Positions 57,596-64,000 of a stretch of DNA of 64,000 nt are shown one piece after another (position 1 is the first letter of the stretch; each line of letters starts with the position of its first letter). The stretch comes from Microbacterium sp. Leaf320 (lineage in GTDB: Bacteria > Actinomycetota > Actinomycetes > Actinomycetales > Microbacteriaceae). The notes beneath the pieces are model-generated. The model worked only from the letters and a program-made list of their open reading frames with translations, did no database searches and had not been told where the DNA came from. Where the stretch lies: contig NZ_LMOD01000001.1 in assembly GCF_001423485.1 (NCBI RefSeq), positions 626,617 to 690,616 of the forward strand, given 5' to 3'. The position numbers and the translations under genes were made by a program.

Positions 57596-58405
57596 ATGAG
57601 CGCAGCCGTCCCGACGCCGTATGAAGACCTGCTCCGCGACGTTCTGGAGTCCGGCACGCACAAATCGGATCGCACCGGCACGGGGACCACCAGCGTCTTC
57701 GGCAGGCAGATCCGCTTCGATCTCTCGCAGGGCTTCCCGCTGATCACGACCAAGCGCGTGCACTTCAAGTCCATCGCCTACGAGCTGCTCTGGTTCCTCA
57801 GGGGCGACTCCAACGTCAAATGGCTCCAGGACAACGGCGTCACGATCTGGGACGAGTGGGCCGATGCCTCGGGCGATCTCGGACCCGTCTACGGCGTGCA
57901 GTGGCGGTCCTGGCCGACGCCAGACGGAGAGAGCATCGACCAGCTGAGCGACGTGATCGATCAGATCCGCAAGGCTCCCGACTCCCGACGCCTGATCGTC
58001 TCGGCGTGGAACCCCGCGGACATCCCCGACATGGCACTCGCCCCGTGTCATGCGCTCTTCCAGTTCTACGTGGCTGACGGCAAGCTCTCGTGCCAGCTCT
58101 ACCAGCGCAGCGCAGATCTGTTCCTCGGCGTCCCGTTCAATATCGCGTCCTATGCCCTCCTGACGCTGATGGTGGCGCAGCAGGTCGGGCTCGAGCCGGG
58201 GGACTTCGTCTGGACGGGTGGCGACTGCCACATCTATGACAACCACCTCGACCAGGTGCGCGAGCAGCTCAGTCGCGATGCGTACCCCTACCCGTCGCTG
58301 CGCTTCGCGAGGAAGCCGGAGTCGGTCTTCGACTACGCCTTCGACGACTTCATCGTCGAGGACTACCAGCACCACGCCCCGATCCGGGCGGCGGTGGCGG
58401 TGTGA
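57596..58405 (+). CDS. thyA: Thymidylate synthase ThyA
   Basis: A 269-residue Thy[19 protein letters not shown], the [10 protein letters not shown] block with the catalytic cysteine, [23 protein letters not shown] and DNHLDQV are the conserved motifs. It methylates dUMP with methylene-tetrahydrofolate, producing dihydrofolate, which FolA recycles. Its stop overlaps the folA GTG by 4 bp. Start supported by TAGTCT 7 nt upstream. Confidence 0.97.
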   Translation: MSAAVPTPYEDLLRDVLESGTHKSDRTGTGTTSVFGRQIRFDLSQGFPLITTKRVHFKSIAYELLWFLRGDSNVKWLQDNGVTIWDEWADASGDLGPVYGVQWRSWPTPDGESIDQLSDVIDQIRKAPDSRRLIVSAWNPADIPDMALAPCHALFQFYVADGKLSCQLYQRSADLFLGVPFNIASYALLTLMVAQQVGLEPGDFVWTGGDCHIYDNHLDQVREQLSRDAYPYPSLRFARKPESVFDYAFDDFIVEDYQHHAPIRAAVAV

Positions 58406-58878
58406 CCTGGGTCGGCCTGATCTGGGCCGAAGCGCAGGGCGGGGTCATCGGCGCCGAAGGCGGTATGCCGTGGAGCGTCCCTGAAGATCTCGCGCACTTC
58501 AAGGAGAAGACGCTCGGCGCGCCGGTGATCATGGGGCGCAAGACCTGGGACTCCTTGCCTGAGCGGTTCCGCCCGCTCCCCGGCCGCGAGAACATCGTCA
58601 TCACGCGCCAGCAGGATTGGGCGGAAGACGGTGTCAGACGAGCCGCAACGGTGACCGATGCCGTGCGGGGCCATGAGAAGGTCTGGATCATCGGCGGAGC
58701 CGAGATCTTCCGACTCGTGATCGCCGACGCCGACCGTCTCGAGGTCACCGAGCTCGACCTCGACGTCGCGGGCGATGCCTACGCCCCGTCGAAGGCCGGG
58801 TGGCGTCTGGTCGATGAGGGGGAGTGGCAGACCTCCCGCTCGGGAGTCCGCTTCCGCTTCCTGGGATACGAGCGCTGA
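58402..58878 (+). CDS. folA: Dihydrofolate reductase
   Basis: A 158-residue [38 protein letters not shown] (the M20-loop region with PWxxPEDL), [12 protein letters not shown], and [10 protein letters not shown]. It reduces dihydrofolate with NADPH, the partner step of ThyA. GTG at 58402 overlaps thyA. The aspartate at the active-site W-x-x-P-E-D position is present. Its stop overlaps the SDR gene start by 1 bp. Confidence 0.96.
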   Translation: MTWVGLIWAEAQGGVIGAEGGMPWSVPEDLAHFKEKTLGAPVIMGRKTWDSLPERFRPLPGRENIVITRQQDWAEDGVRRAATVTDAVRGHEKVWIIGGAEIFRLVIADADRLEVTELDLDVAGDAYAPSKAGWRLVDEGEWQTSRSGVRFRFLGYER

Positions 58879-59639
58879 TGCCCACCGCACTCATCACGGG
58901 AGCGAGCGCCGGGCTCGGCGTCGAGTTCGCGCGTCAGCTCGCGCGTCGTCGCGCCGACCTCGTGCTGGTCGCCCGGTCGGCGGATGCTCTCGAGAGCGTC
59001 GCGGCGGAACTGCGCAGCGAATACGGCATCGCGGTCGAAGTCCTCATCGCGGATCTCTCCGAGGGTGCCGATGTGGACCGCGTCGCCGACCGTCTGCGTG
59101 ACGTCTCCGACCCGGTCGATCTGCTGATCAACAACGCCGGCTTCGGCCTGCCGCTGCAGTTCGCCGACAACGACATCGACGACGAGGTGCGGCATCTCCG
59201 CGTCCACGTCGAGGCGTCGATGCGCCTCATGCATGCGGCGCTCGGGTCGATGCGGGGCCGCGGCGGCCGCATCATCAACGTCGCCTCGGTCGCCGGATTC
59301 ATCTCCCGCTCGACCTATTCGGCCTGCAAGAGCTGGCTCATCGGCTTCAGCCGCTGGGCGAACGTCGAGTACGCCCCCGACAGGGTCAGCGTGACCGCCG
59401 TCTGTCCCGGTTTCACCCACACGACCTTCCACGAGCGGATGGGTCTCTCGCCCGGGCACGAGGGAGTCCCGGCCTTCATGTGGCTCGATGCTCGTGATGT
59501 CGTCCGTGAAGGGCTCCGAGACGCAGCGCGAGGCAAGGCCGTCTCGATCCCGTCGCTGCGCTACAAGGCGATCGTCGCGATAGCGAGCCTGCTCCCGAGC
59601 TCAGTGACGTCCGGCGTCGCCCGACGAGGTCGCGTCTGA
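58878..59639 (+). CDS. Short-chain dehydrogenase/reductase
   Basis: A 253-residue classical SDR: ALITGASAGLGVEFARQLA (TGxxxGxG), NNAGFG, catalytic Ser in INVASVAG and the Y-x-x-x-K motif in STYSACKSW. NAD(P)H-dependent; substrate unknown. ATG at 58878 shares its A with the folA stop, so it is third in the thyA-folA operon. The C-terminus has a hydrophobic stretch (AIVAIASLLPSS) that may touch membranes. Confidence 0.9.
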   Translation: MPTALITGASAGLGVEFARQLARRRADLVLVARSADALESVAAELRSEYGIAVEVLIADLSEGADVDRVADRLRDVSDPVDLLINNAGFGLPLQFADNDIDDEVRHLRVHVEASMRLMHAALGSMRGRGGRIINVASVAGFISRSTYSACKSWLIGFSRWANVEYAPDRVSVTAVCPGFTHTTFHERMGLSPGHEGVPAFMWLDARDVVREGLRDAARGKAVSIPSLRYKAIVAIASLLPSSVTSGVARRGRV

Positions 59640-59698
59640 CCTCGGCGCCGACGGCATCTCGCTGCGAGCGTGTGCTGCGCGAATCAGCGCTCGGCGAG

Positions 59699-60238
59699 TC
59701 AGCGGAATCTGCCCAGACGGATGCCGGCGTAGGCGATCGCCGCCACGGTCTCTCCATCGGCGATCCGGCCGTCGGCGATCATGCCGAGCACATCGGAGAA
59801 CGGTACCCAGGCGACGGCGTCGATGCCCTCCTCCGCCTGGGTGTGCGTAGAGTCGTCCGCCGCACTCAGACCTCGAGCGAGGAACACGTGCTCAGGCGCG
59901 TGGGCGATCCCGTTCAGGGCGTTCATCGTTCCGAGTGACGTCCAGTCCTCTGCGACGAAGCCCGTCTCCTCGAGCAGCTCGCGCTGCGCGGCCACGAGCG
60001 GATCCTCGCCGTCGCTTCCTCCGGCGGGCACCTCGATCGAGACTCCCGTCGTGTAGCGCTCGAGCGTGACGAGGCAGACGCGGTCCTCGTCATCGAGCGC
60101 GACCACGAAGACCGCCGGATGCCGCATGGTCACGACCCCGTAGATTCCGTCGCCCCCGGGGCCGGTGACCCGGTCTTCCCGTACCTCGATCCACCGGTTC
60201 TCGTACACCGTCGACGACTCGCGTGTGACCCATGCCAT
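59699..60238 (-). CDS. NUDIX hydrolase (ADP-ribose pyrophosphatase-like)
   Basis: A 179-residue NUDIX protein. VYENRWIEVREDRVTGPGG and IEVPAGGSDGEDPLVAAQRELLEETGF match the ADP-ribose/NDP-sugar pyrophosphatase group; the REL-x-EETG core is intact, but the loop from Gly to Glu is one residue shorter than the G-x5-E standard. Likely substrate: ADP-ribose or a related nucleoside diphosphate. ATG at 60238 has TAGGCT ending 7 nt upstream. It is divergent from the EF-Tu-domain-like gene. Confidence 0.9.
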   Translation of the reverse strand: MAWVTRESSTVYENRWIEVREDRVTGPGGDGIYGVVTMRHPAVFVVALDDEDRVCLVTLERYTTGVSIEVPAGGSDGEDPLVAAQRELLEETGFVAEDWTSLGTMNALNGIAHAPEHVFLARGLSAADDSTHTQAEEGIDAVAWVPFSDVLGMIADGRIADGETVAAIAYAGIRLGRFR

Positions 60239-60245
60239 GGAGTCG

Positions 60246-60251
60246 AGCCTA
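60246..60251 (-). promoter_or_regulatory. -10 hexamer of the NUDIX gene
   Basis: TAGGCT, 7 nt before ATG 60238 on the minus strand. Confidence 0.45.
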
Positions 60252-60274
60252 TGCGGATCCCTAGGATCGACGGC

Positions 60275-60715
60275 ATGGGATGGCTGTTCGGCAGGAAGCA
60301 CGACGCAGAGGACGCCAACGAGGTGCTGCGCCGTTACAACGAAGCGGAAGCCGCGCGACTCGCAGCGATGACCACCGGGGTCGCGGGGGAGGCGGGGGAG
60401 AGGGCACACATTCGCGCGTCGACTCCGCTGTCGGTGGCTTCGGGGTCGACCGAGTTCCTGGTCGAGGACGTCTTCACCATCACGGGGCGGGGAACCGTCG
60501 CGACGGGCGCGCTCAGGTCGGGCGTGCTGCGGGTGGACGACGACATCGTGGTACTGCGCGACGGTGCGCCGCATGCGCAGACGCGGATCACGGGCATCGA
60601 GATGTTCCGGAAGCACGTGAACGAGATCACGGTCGGCGAGCTGGCCGGTCTGGTGCTCCGTGAGAAGATCGCGGTCGCGCGCGGAGATGTCATCCACCGT
60701 GCCTCGTCTGGGTGA
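60275..60715 (+). CDS. Stand-alone EF-Tu domain-2-like beta-barrel protein
   Basis: A 146-residue protein. Residues 1-45 are helical and charged; residues 55-146 (FLVEDVFTITGRGTVATGALRSG, TRITGIEMFRKHVNEITVGE, LREKIAVARGDVI) follow EF-Tu domain 2 closely, including the GRGT and GxEMFRK loops that contact aminoacyl-tRNA in EF-Tu. There is no GTPase domain. It may bind RNA or a protein partner; function unknown. ATG at 60275 follows AGGATCG; ATG 60251 is open too. Confidence 0.78.
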   Translation: MGWLFGRKHDAEDANEVLRRYNEAEAARLAAMTTGVAGEAGERAHIRASTPLSVASGSTEFLVEDVFTITGRGTVATGALRSGVLRVDDDIVVLRDGAPHAQTRITGIEMFRKHVNEITVGELAGLVLREKIAVARGDVIHRASSG

Positions 60716-60731
60716 GCGGCACGTGAACCGA

Positions 60732-60737
60732 TACGCT
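60732..60737 (+). promoter_or_regulatory. -10 hexamer of dapA (leaderless)
   Basis: TACGCT, then 6 nt (GGGGGC), then ATG 60744. Confidence 0.45.
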
Positions 60738-60743
60738 GGGGGC

Positions 60744-61721
60744 ATGACGCACTCGGGCAACCCTTTCGGACAGGTTCTCGTCGCGCTCGTCACTCCGATG
60801 ACGGCCGACGGTGAAGTCGATTGGCCCGCCGTCGAGAAGCACATCGATGATGTCATCACCGCCGGTGCTGACGGAATCGTCGTGACGGGAACGACCGGCG
60901 AGACCTCGACCCTGACGGACCCCGAGAAGCTCAAGCTCGTCGAGATCGGCAAGTCGGTCTCGGCCGGCCGCGCGAAGATCATCACGGGCGGCGGATCCAA
61001 CGAGACCGCGCACGCGATCGAGCTGTACAAGGCCAGTGAGAAGGCCGGCGCCGACGGCATCATGATCGTCACGCCGTACTACAACAAGCCCACGCAAGCA
61101 GGCATCCTGACCCACTTCCGTCTGGTGGCCGACGCCACCGACCTCCCGGTGATCCTCTACGACATCCCGGGGCGGACGGGCGTGCCCATCAAGTACGAGA
61201 CGATCCTGCGACTCGCGAAGCACCCGAACATCCTCGCCGTGAAGGACGCCAAGGGCGACTTCTCAGAGGTGAGCCGCGTGCTCAACCAGACGGACCTGAT
61301 GTACTTCTCGGGCGACGACGCGAACGTGCTGCCGCACCTGGCCATCGGCGCGACCGGTCTGATCGGCGTGACCGCGAACATCGCCGCGACTCCGTACCGC
61401 ACGATCATCGACGCCGTGAACCGCGGCGACCTCACGACCGCGACCGCGGAGCACAAGCGTCTCGAGCCGCTCGTGCGGGCCGTCATGACGCATGTGCCCG
61501 GCACCGTCGCGGCGAAGTACATCCTGCACGGACTCGGCCGCATCTCGAGCCCGCGGGTCCGTCTGCCCCTCGTCGGTCCCGAAGAGTGGGAGGCCGCCCT
61601 CATCGAGGACGAGCTCGATCTCGTGAAGGACGTTCCTGGCGCCGACTTCTCCAACTTCCGCCCCGACCGCAACGCGGCCGCGGGCGGTGCCCTGCCGAAG
61701 GTGCACGGCACGACCCGCTGA
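60744..61721 (+). CDS. dapA: 4-hydroxy-tetrahydrodipicolinate synthase
   Basis: A 325-residue DapA. GIVVTGTTGETSTLTDPEK, VTPYYNKPTQAG, ILYDIPGRTGVPI (catalytic Tyr) and ILAVKDAKGD (Schiff-base Lys) are present. It condenses pyruvate with aspartate semialdehyde, the first step to diaminopimelate. Start supported by TACGCT 6 nt upstream. RNase J follows 68 bp later in the same direction, as in many actinobacteria. Confidence 0.96.
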   Translation: MTHSGNPFGQVLVALVTPMTADGEVDWPAVEKHIDDVITAGADGIVVTGTTGETSTLTDPEKLKLVEIGKSVSAGRAKIITGGGSNETAHAIELYKASEKAGADGIMIVTPYYNKPTQAGILTHFRLVADATDLPVILYDIPGRTGVPIKYETILRLAKHPNILAVKDAKGDFSEVSRVLNQTDLMYFSGDDANVLPHLAIGATGLIGVTANIAATPYRTIIDAVNRGDLTTATAEHKRLEPLVRAVMTHVPGTVAAKYILHGLGRISSPRVRLPLVGPEEWEAALIEDELDLVKDVPGADFSNFRPDRNAAAGGALPKVHGTTR

Positions 61722-61789
61722 CACCGGGCGCGGTGAGCCGCGTCACAATGAACGAACGGACGCGTGGAGTGTCCGACTGAGGAGACAGC

Positions 61790-63466
61790 ATGTCCATCCC
61801 GCTCGCAGAACCCGCAGCACTCGACGAAGGAACGCTGCGGGTCACTCCGCTCGGCGGCCTCGGCGAGATCGGCCGCAACATGACGATCTTCGAGTTCGAC
61901 GGCAAGATCCTGATCGTCGACTGCGGCGTGCTCTTCCCGGAGGAGCACCAGCCGGGTGTCGATCTGATCCTGCCCGACTTCGAGCCGATCAAGGGACGTC
62001 TCGACGACATCGTCGGCGTCGTGCTCACGCACGGTCACGAAGACCACATCGGCGCGGTTCCGTACCTGCTTCGTCTGAAGAGCGACATTCCCGTGATCGG
62101 GTCGGGGCTCACGCTCGCACTCGTCGAGGCGAAGCTCAAGGAGCACCGCATCAAGGCCTTCACCCTCACCGTGAAGGAAGGACAGCGCGAGCAGGTGGGC
62201 CCCTTCGATCTCGAGTTCGTGGCGGTCAACCACTCGATCCCGGATGCCCTGGCCGTCGCGATCCGCACGCCCGCCGGGCTCGTTCTCGCGACCGGCGACT
62301 TCAAGATGGACCAGCTGCCGCTCGACGGTCGTATCACCGACCTCCGAGCCTTCGCGCGCCTCGGCGAGGAGGGAGTCGATCTGTTCCTCGTCGACTCCAC
62401 GAACGCGGACGTACCGGGCTTCACGCCGACCGAGCGCTCGATCGGGCCGGTGCTCGACCAGGTGATCGGCAAGGCTCCACGCCGTGTCATCGTCGCGAGC
62501 TTCTCCAGCCACGTCCATCGCGTTCAGCAGGTCCTCGACGCGGCGCACGCGCACGGACGCCGCGTCGCGCTGCTCGGGCGGAGCATGCTGCGCAACATGA
62601 CGATCGCCGAGGACCTCGGCTACCTCAAGGTGCCGAGCGGACTGCTGATCGACTATAAGAAGGCGCGGGATCTTCCCGACGACAAGATCGTCTACATGTC
62701 CACGGGCTCGCAGGGCGAGCCGATGGCCGTGCTCAGCCGCATGGCGAATCTCGATCACGCGATCGAACCGGGCCCGGGCGACACCGTCATCCTGGCGTCG
62801 AGCCTGATCCCCGGAAACGAGAACGCCGTGTACCGCGTGATCGACGGTCTGACCAAGCTCGGCGCGAACGTCGTGCACAAGGCGAACGCCAAGGTCCATG
62901 TGTCGGGCCACGCCGCCGCCGGTGAGCTGATCTACTGCTACAACATCCTCAAGCCGAAGAACGTCCTCCCCGTCCACGGCGAGTACCGCCACCTGATCGC
63001 CAACGCGAAGCTGGCCCAGGACACGGGCGTGGAGGCAGAGCGCACGATCATCGCATCGAACGGCACGGTGATCGACCTGAAGGACGGCGACGCCCGGGTG
63101 GTCGGCCAGCTCGATCTCGGCTTCGTCTACGTCGACGGCTCCACCGTCGGTGCCATCACCGACGCCGATCTCAAGGACCGCCGCATCCTCGCCGAAGAAG
63201 GGTTCGTCTCGGTCATCGTCGTCGTGGATGCCCAGACCGGGCGGATCATCTCCGGCCCGGAGATCCACGCACGTGGCATCGCGGAGGACGACTCGGTGTT
63301 CGACGACGTGACTCCGAAGATCATCGCGGCGCTCAAGGAGGCCTCCGGCAATGGAGTCCGCGATACCCATGCGCTGTCGCAGGTCATCCGCCGGACGATC
63401 GGACGCTGGGTCAACCAGAAGCTCCGCCGTCGCCCGATGATCGTCCCTCTCGTCATCGAGGCCTGA
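61790..63466 (+). CDS. rnj: Ribonuclease J
   Basis: A 558-residue RNase J: metallo-beta-lactamase domain with THGHEDHIGA (zinc ligands), GDFKMDQLPLDG, the beta-CASP domain (about 215-370) and the C-terminal domain after VLPVHGEYRHLIANA. It has endo- and 5'-exoribonuclease activity and works with PNPase and others in mRNA decay and rRNA processing. ATG at 61790 has GAGGAGACA upstream. It is followed by a strong hairpin. Confidence 0.96.
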   Translation: MSIPLAEPAALDEGTLRVTPLGGLGEIGRNMTIFEFDGKILIVDCGVLFPEEHQPGVDLILPDFEPIKGRLDDIVGVVLTHGHEDHIGAVPYLLRLKSDIPVIGSGLTLALVEAKLKEHRIKAFTLTVKEGQREQVGPFDLEFVAVNHSIPDALAVAIRTPAGLVLATGDFKMDQLPLDGRITDLRAFARLGEEGVDLFLVDSTNADVPGFTPTERSIGPVLDQVIGKAPRRVIVASFSSHVHRVQQVLDAAHAHGRRVALLGRSMLRNMTIAEDLGYLKVPSGLLIDYKKARDLPDDKIVYMSTGSQGEPMAVLSRMANLDHAIEPGPGDTVILASSLIPGNENAVYRVIDGLTKLGANVVHKANAKVHVSGHAAAGELIYCYNILKPKNVLPVHGEYRHLIANAKLAQDTGVEAERTIIASNGTVIDLKDGDARVVGQLDLGFVYVDGSTVGAITDADLKDRRILAEEGFVSVIVVVDAQTGRIISGPEIHARGIAEDDSVFDDVTPKIIAALKEASGNGVRDTHALSQVIRRTIGRWVNQKLRRRPMIVPLVIEA

Positions 63467-63476
63467 GCACGGCGGT

Positions 63477-63516
63477 CGCGCGTTCACAGTCGGACGACAC
63501 CCGGCTGTAACGCGCG
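63477..63516 (+). terminator. Terminator after RNase J
   Basis: Arms CGCGCGTT (63477-63484) and AACGCGCG (63509-63516), extended by ACAGTCGG with CCGGCTGT past one bulged C; loop ACGACAC. It begins 10 bp after the stop. Confidence 0.75.
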
Positions 63517-63521
63517 CACCG

Positions 63522-63527
63522 TAGGCT
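63522..63527 (+). promoter_or_regulatory. -10 hexamer of the GNAT gene (leaderless)
   Basis: TAGGCT, then 6 nt, then ATG 63534. Confidence 0.45.
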
Positions 63528-63533
63528 CTGGAC

Positions 63534-64000
63534 ATGTCCGACGCCTTCTCGATCAGGCCCGCCGCCCAGGCTGACGGGAGCTTCCTCGGCGACATGGTCG
63601 TGGAAGCCGCGAACTGGCGTTCGGGCGGAGCGCGGGCTCGTCACGAGATCCTCACCGCGACCGAGCATCGCCGATACGTCGCCGGGTGGATGCGCCCCGC
63701 GGATGCGGGCTTCGTCGCGGTCGACTCGGATGACAGGCCGATCGGGGCCGCCTGGTATCGGGTGCTGTCGCAGGACGACCCGGGGTTCGGATTCGTCGGA
63801 ACGGCGGTGCCGGAGCTCATCATCGGCGTGCAGCCCATCTGGCGCGCCCACGGTGTCGGGCGTCTGCTGCTCCGCCGGCTCGTGACGCACGCACGAGAGC
63901 AGGGGCATCAGCGCCTCAGCCTGAGCGTCGAACGCGACAACTTCGCGCGGACGCTGTATCGGTCGGAGGGGTTCGTGGTCACGGACATCGGAGAGGTCCG
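63534..64000 (+). CDS. GNAT family N-acetyltransferase (partial)
   Basis: The first 155 residues are visible. FSIRPAAQADGSFL opens a GNAT fold, GFVAVDSDDRPIGAAWYRVL is strand 4, and VQPIWRAHGVGRLLLRRLVTHAREQG is the acetyl-CoA-binding motif (R-x-x-G-x-G). LSVERDNFARTLYRSEGFVV is the C-terminal block, so only a few residues are probably missing. It transfers acetyl groups to an unknown amine. ATG at 63534 has TAGGCT ending 6 nt upstream. Confidence 0.88.
   Translation, partial: MSDAFSIRPAAQADGSFLGDMVVEAANWRSGGARARHEILTATEHRRYVAGWMRPADAGFVAVDSDDRPIGAAWYRVLSQDDPGFGFVGTAVPELIIGVQPIWRAHGVGRLLLRRLVTHAREQGHQRLSLSVERDNFARTLYRSEGFVVTDIGEV

Noticed and set aside
61157..63595. Long antisense frames over RNase J, pnp (50482-52629) and the helicase (13720-15507)
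   Set aside because: All are Arg/Asp/His-rich with no recognisable domain, and the sense genes are clear core proteins.
1..64000. CRISPR arrays, insertion sequences, prophage or tRNA/rRNA genes
   Set aside because: No repeat-spacer series, transposase, integrase, phage structural gene or T-loop/anticodon pattern was found while reading both strands; a dedicated scan with tRNA and CRISPR tools could still find something missed by eye.

Overview
The window is a 64 kb stretch of high-GC chromosomal DNA from an actinobacterium, most likely a Microbacteriaceae member such as Microbacterium. This rests on gene content and order (nusA-ylxR-infB-rbfA, truB-ribF, dapB/thyA/folA/dapA/rnj), the many GTG starts, actinobacterial families such as DUF5302 and the CE1758/CE1759-type LLM/FMN-reductase pair, and the codon bias. 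About 61 protein genes are supported. I see no rRNA, tRNA, CRISPR array, transposon or prophage.

Layout. 1-2.8 kb: a partial split-barrel flavin protein, a LOG-family protein and a flavin amine oxidase. 2.9-7.6 kb: the translation block nusA-ylxR-infB-rbfA. 7.7-17.2 kb: a large LuxR-type regulator, mutY, truB, two small membrane proteins, ribF, a SNF2 helicase and phosphofructokinase. 17.3-30.2 kb: oligopeptidase B, a PiT phosphate transporter with a small partner, TetR, a phosphodiesterase, aspartate ammonia-lyase, a FAH-family hydrolase, a PrsW-type protease, an alpha/beta hydrolase, an FKBP, YceI and an MFS transporter. 30.4 kb: rpsO.

30.8-50.2 kb looks like an accessory block lying between rpsO and pnp, which are often adjacent. 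It holds a membrane protein/winged-helix pair with twin operators, a 2OG-Fe(II) oxygenase, the ferrous iron system efeUOB, an acyltransferase/serine hydrolase pair, the LLM flavin monooxygenase/FMN reductase pair, a FAD-linked oxidoreductase, a citrate/C4-dicarboxylate two-component system divergent from dctA, DUF5302, DedA, a glycosyltransferase-SGNH esterase fusion and a UDP-glucose dehydrogenase-like protein.

50.5-64 kb returns to core functions: pnp with a structured leader, an aldo/keto reductase-like protein lacking the catalytic tetrad, a phosphatase, dapB, OsmC, a DUF4395/thioredoxin pair, thyA-folA-SDR, a NUDIX hydrolase, a stand-alone EF-Tu domain-2-like protein, dapA, RNase J and a GNAT gene cut by the window end.

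The most notable signals are: at least 17 genes with a TANNNT hexamer 6-7 nt before the start codon, implying widespread leaderless transcription; a leaderless 7-codon ORF overlapping the MFS start; twin palindromic operators at 30.8 kb; a 58-nt dyad around a possible start codon at 40.8 kb; a three-unit 11-bp Pho-box-like array before the phosphate transporter; the glycosyltransferase-SGNH fusion; and the catalytically degenerate AKR-like protein. All functional assignments are by reading motifs and family resemblance; no database search was run.
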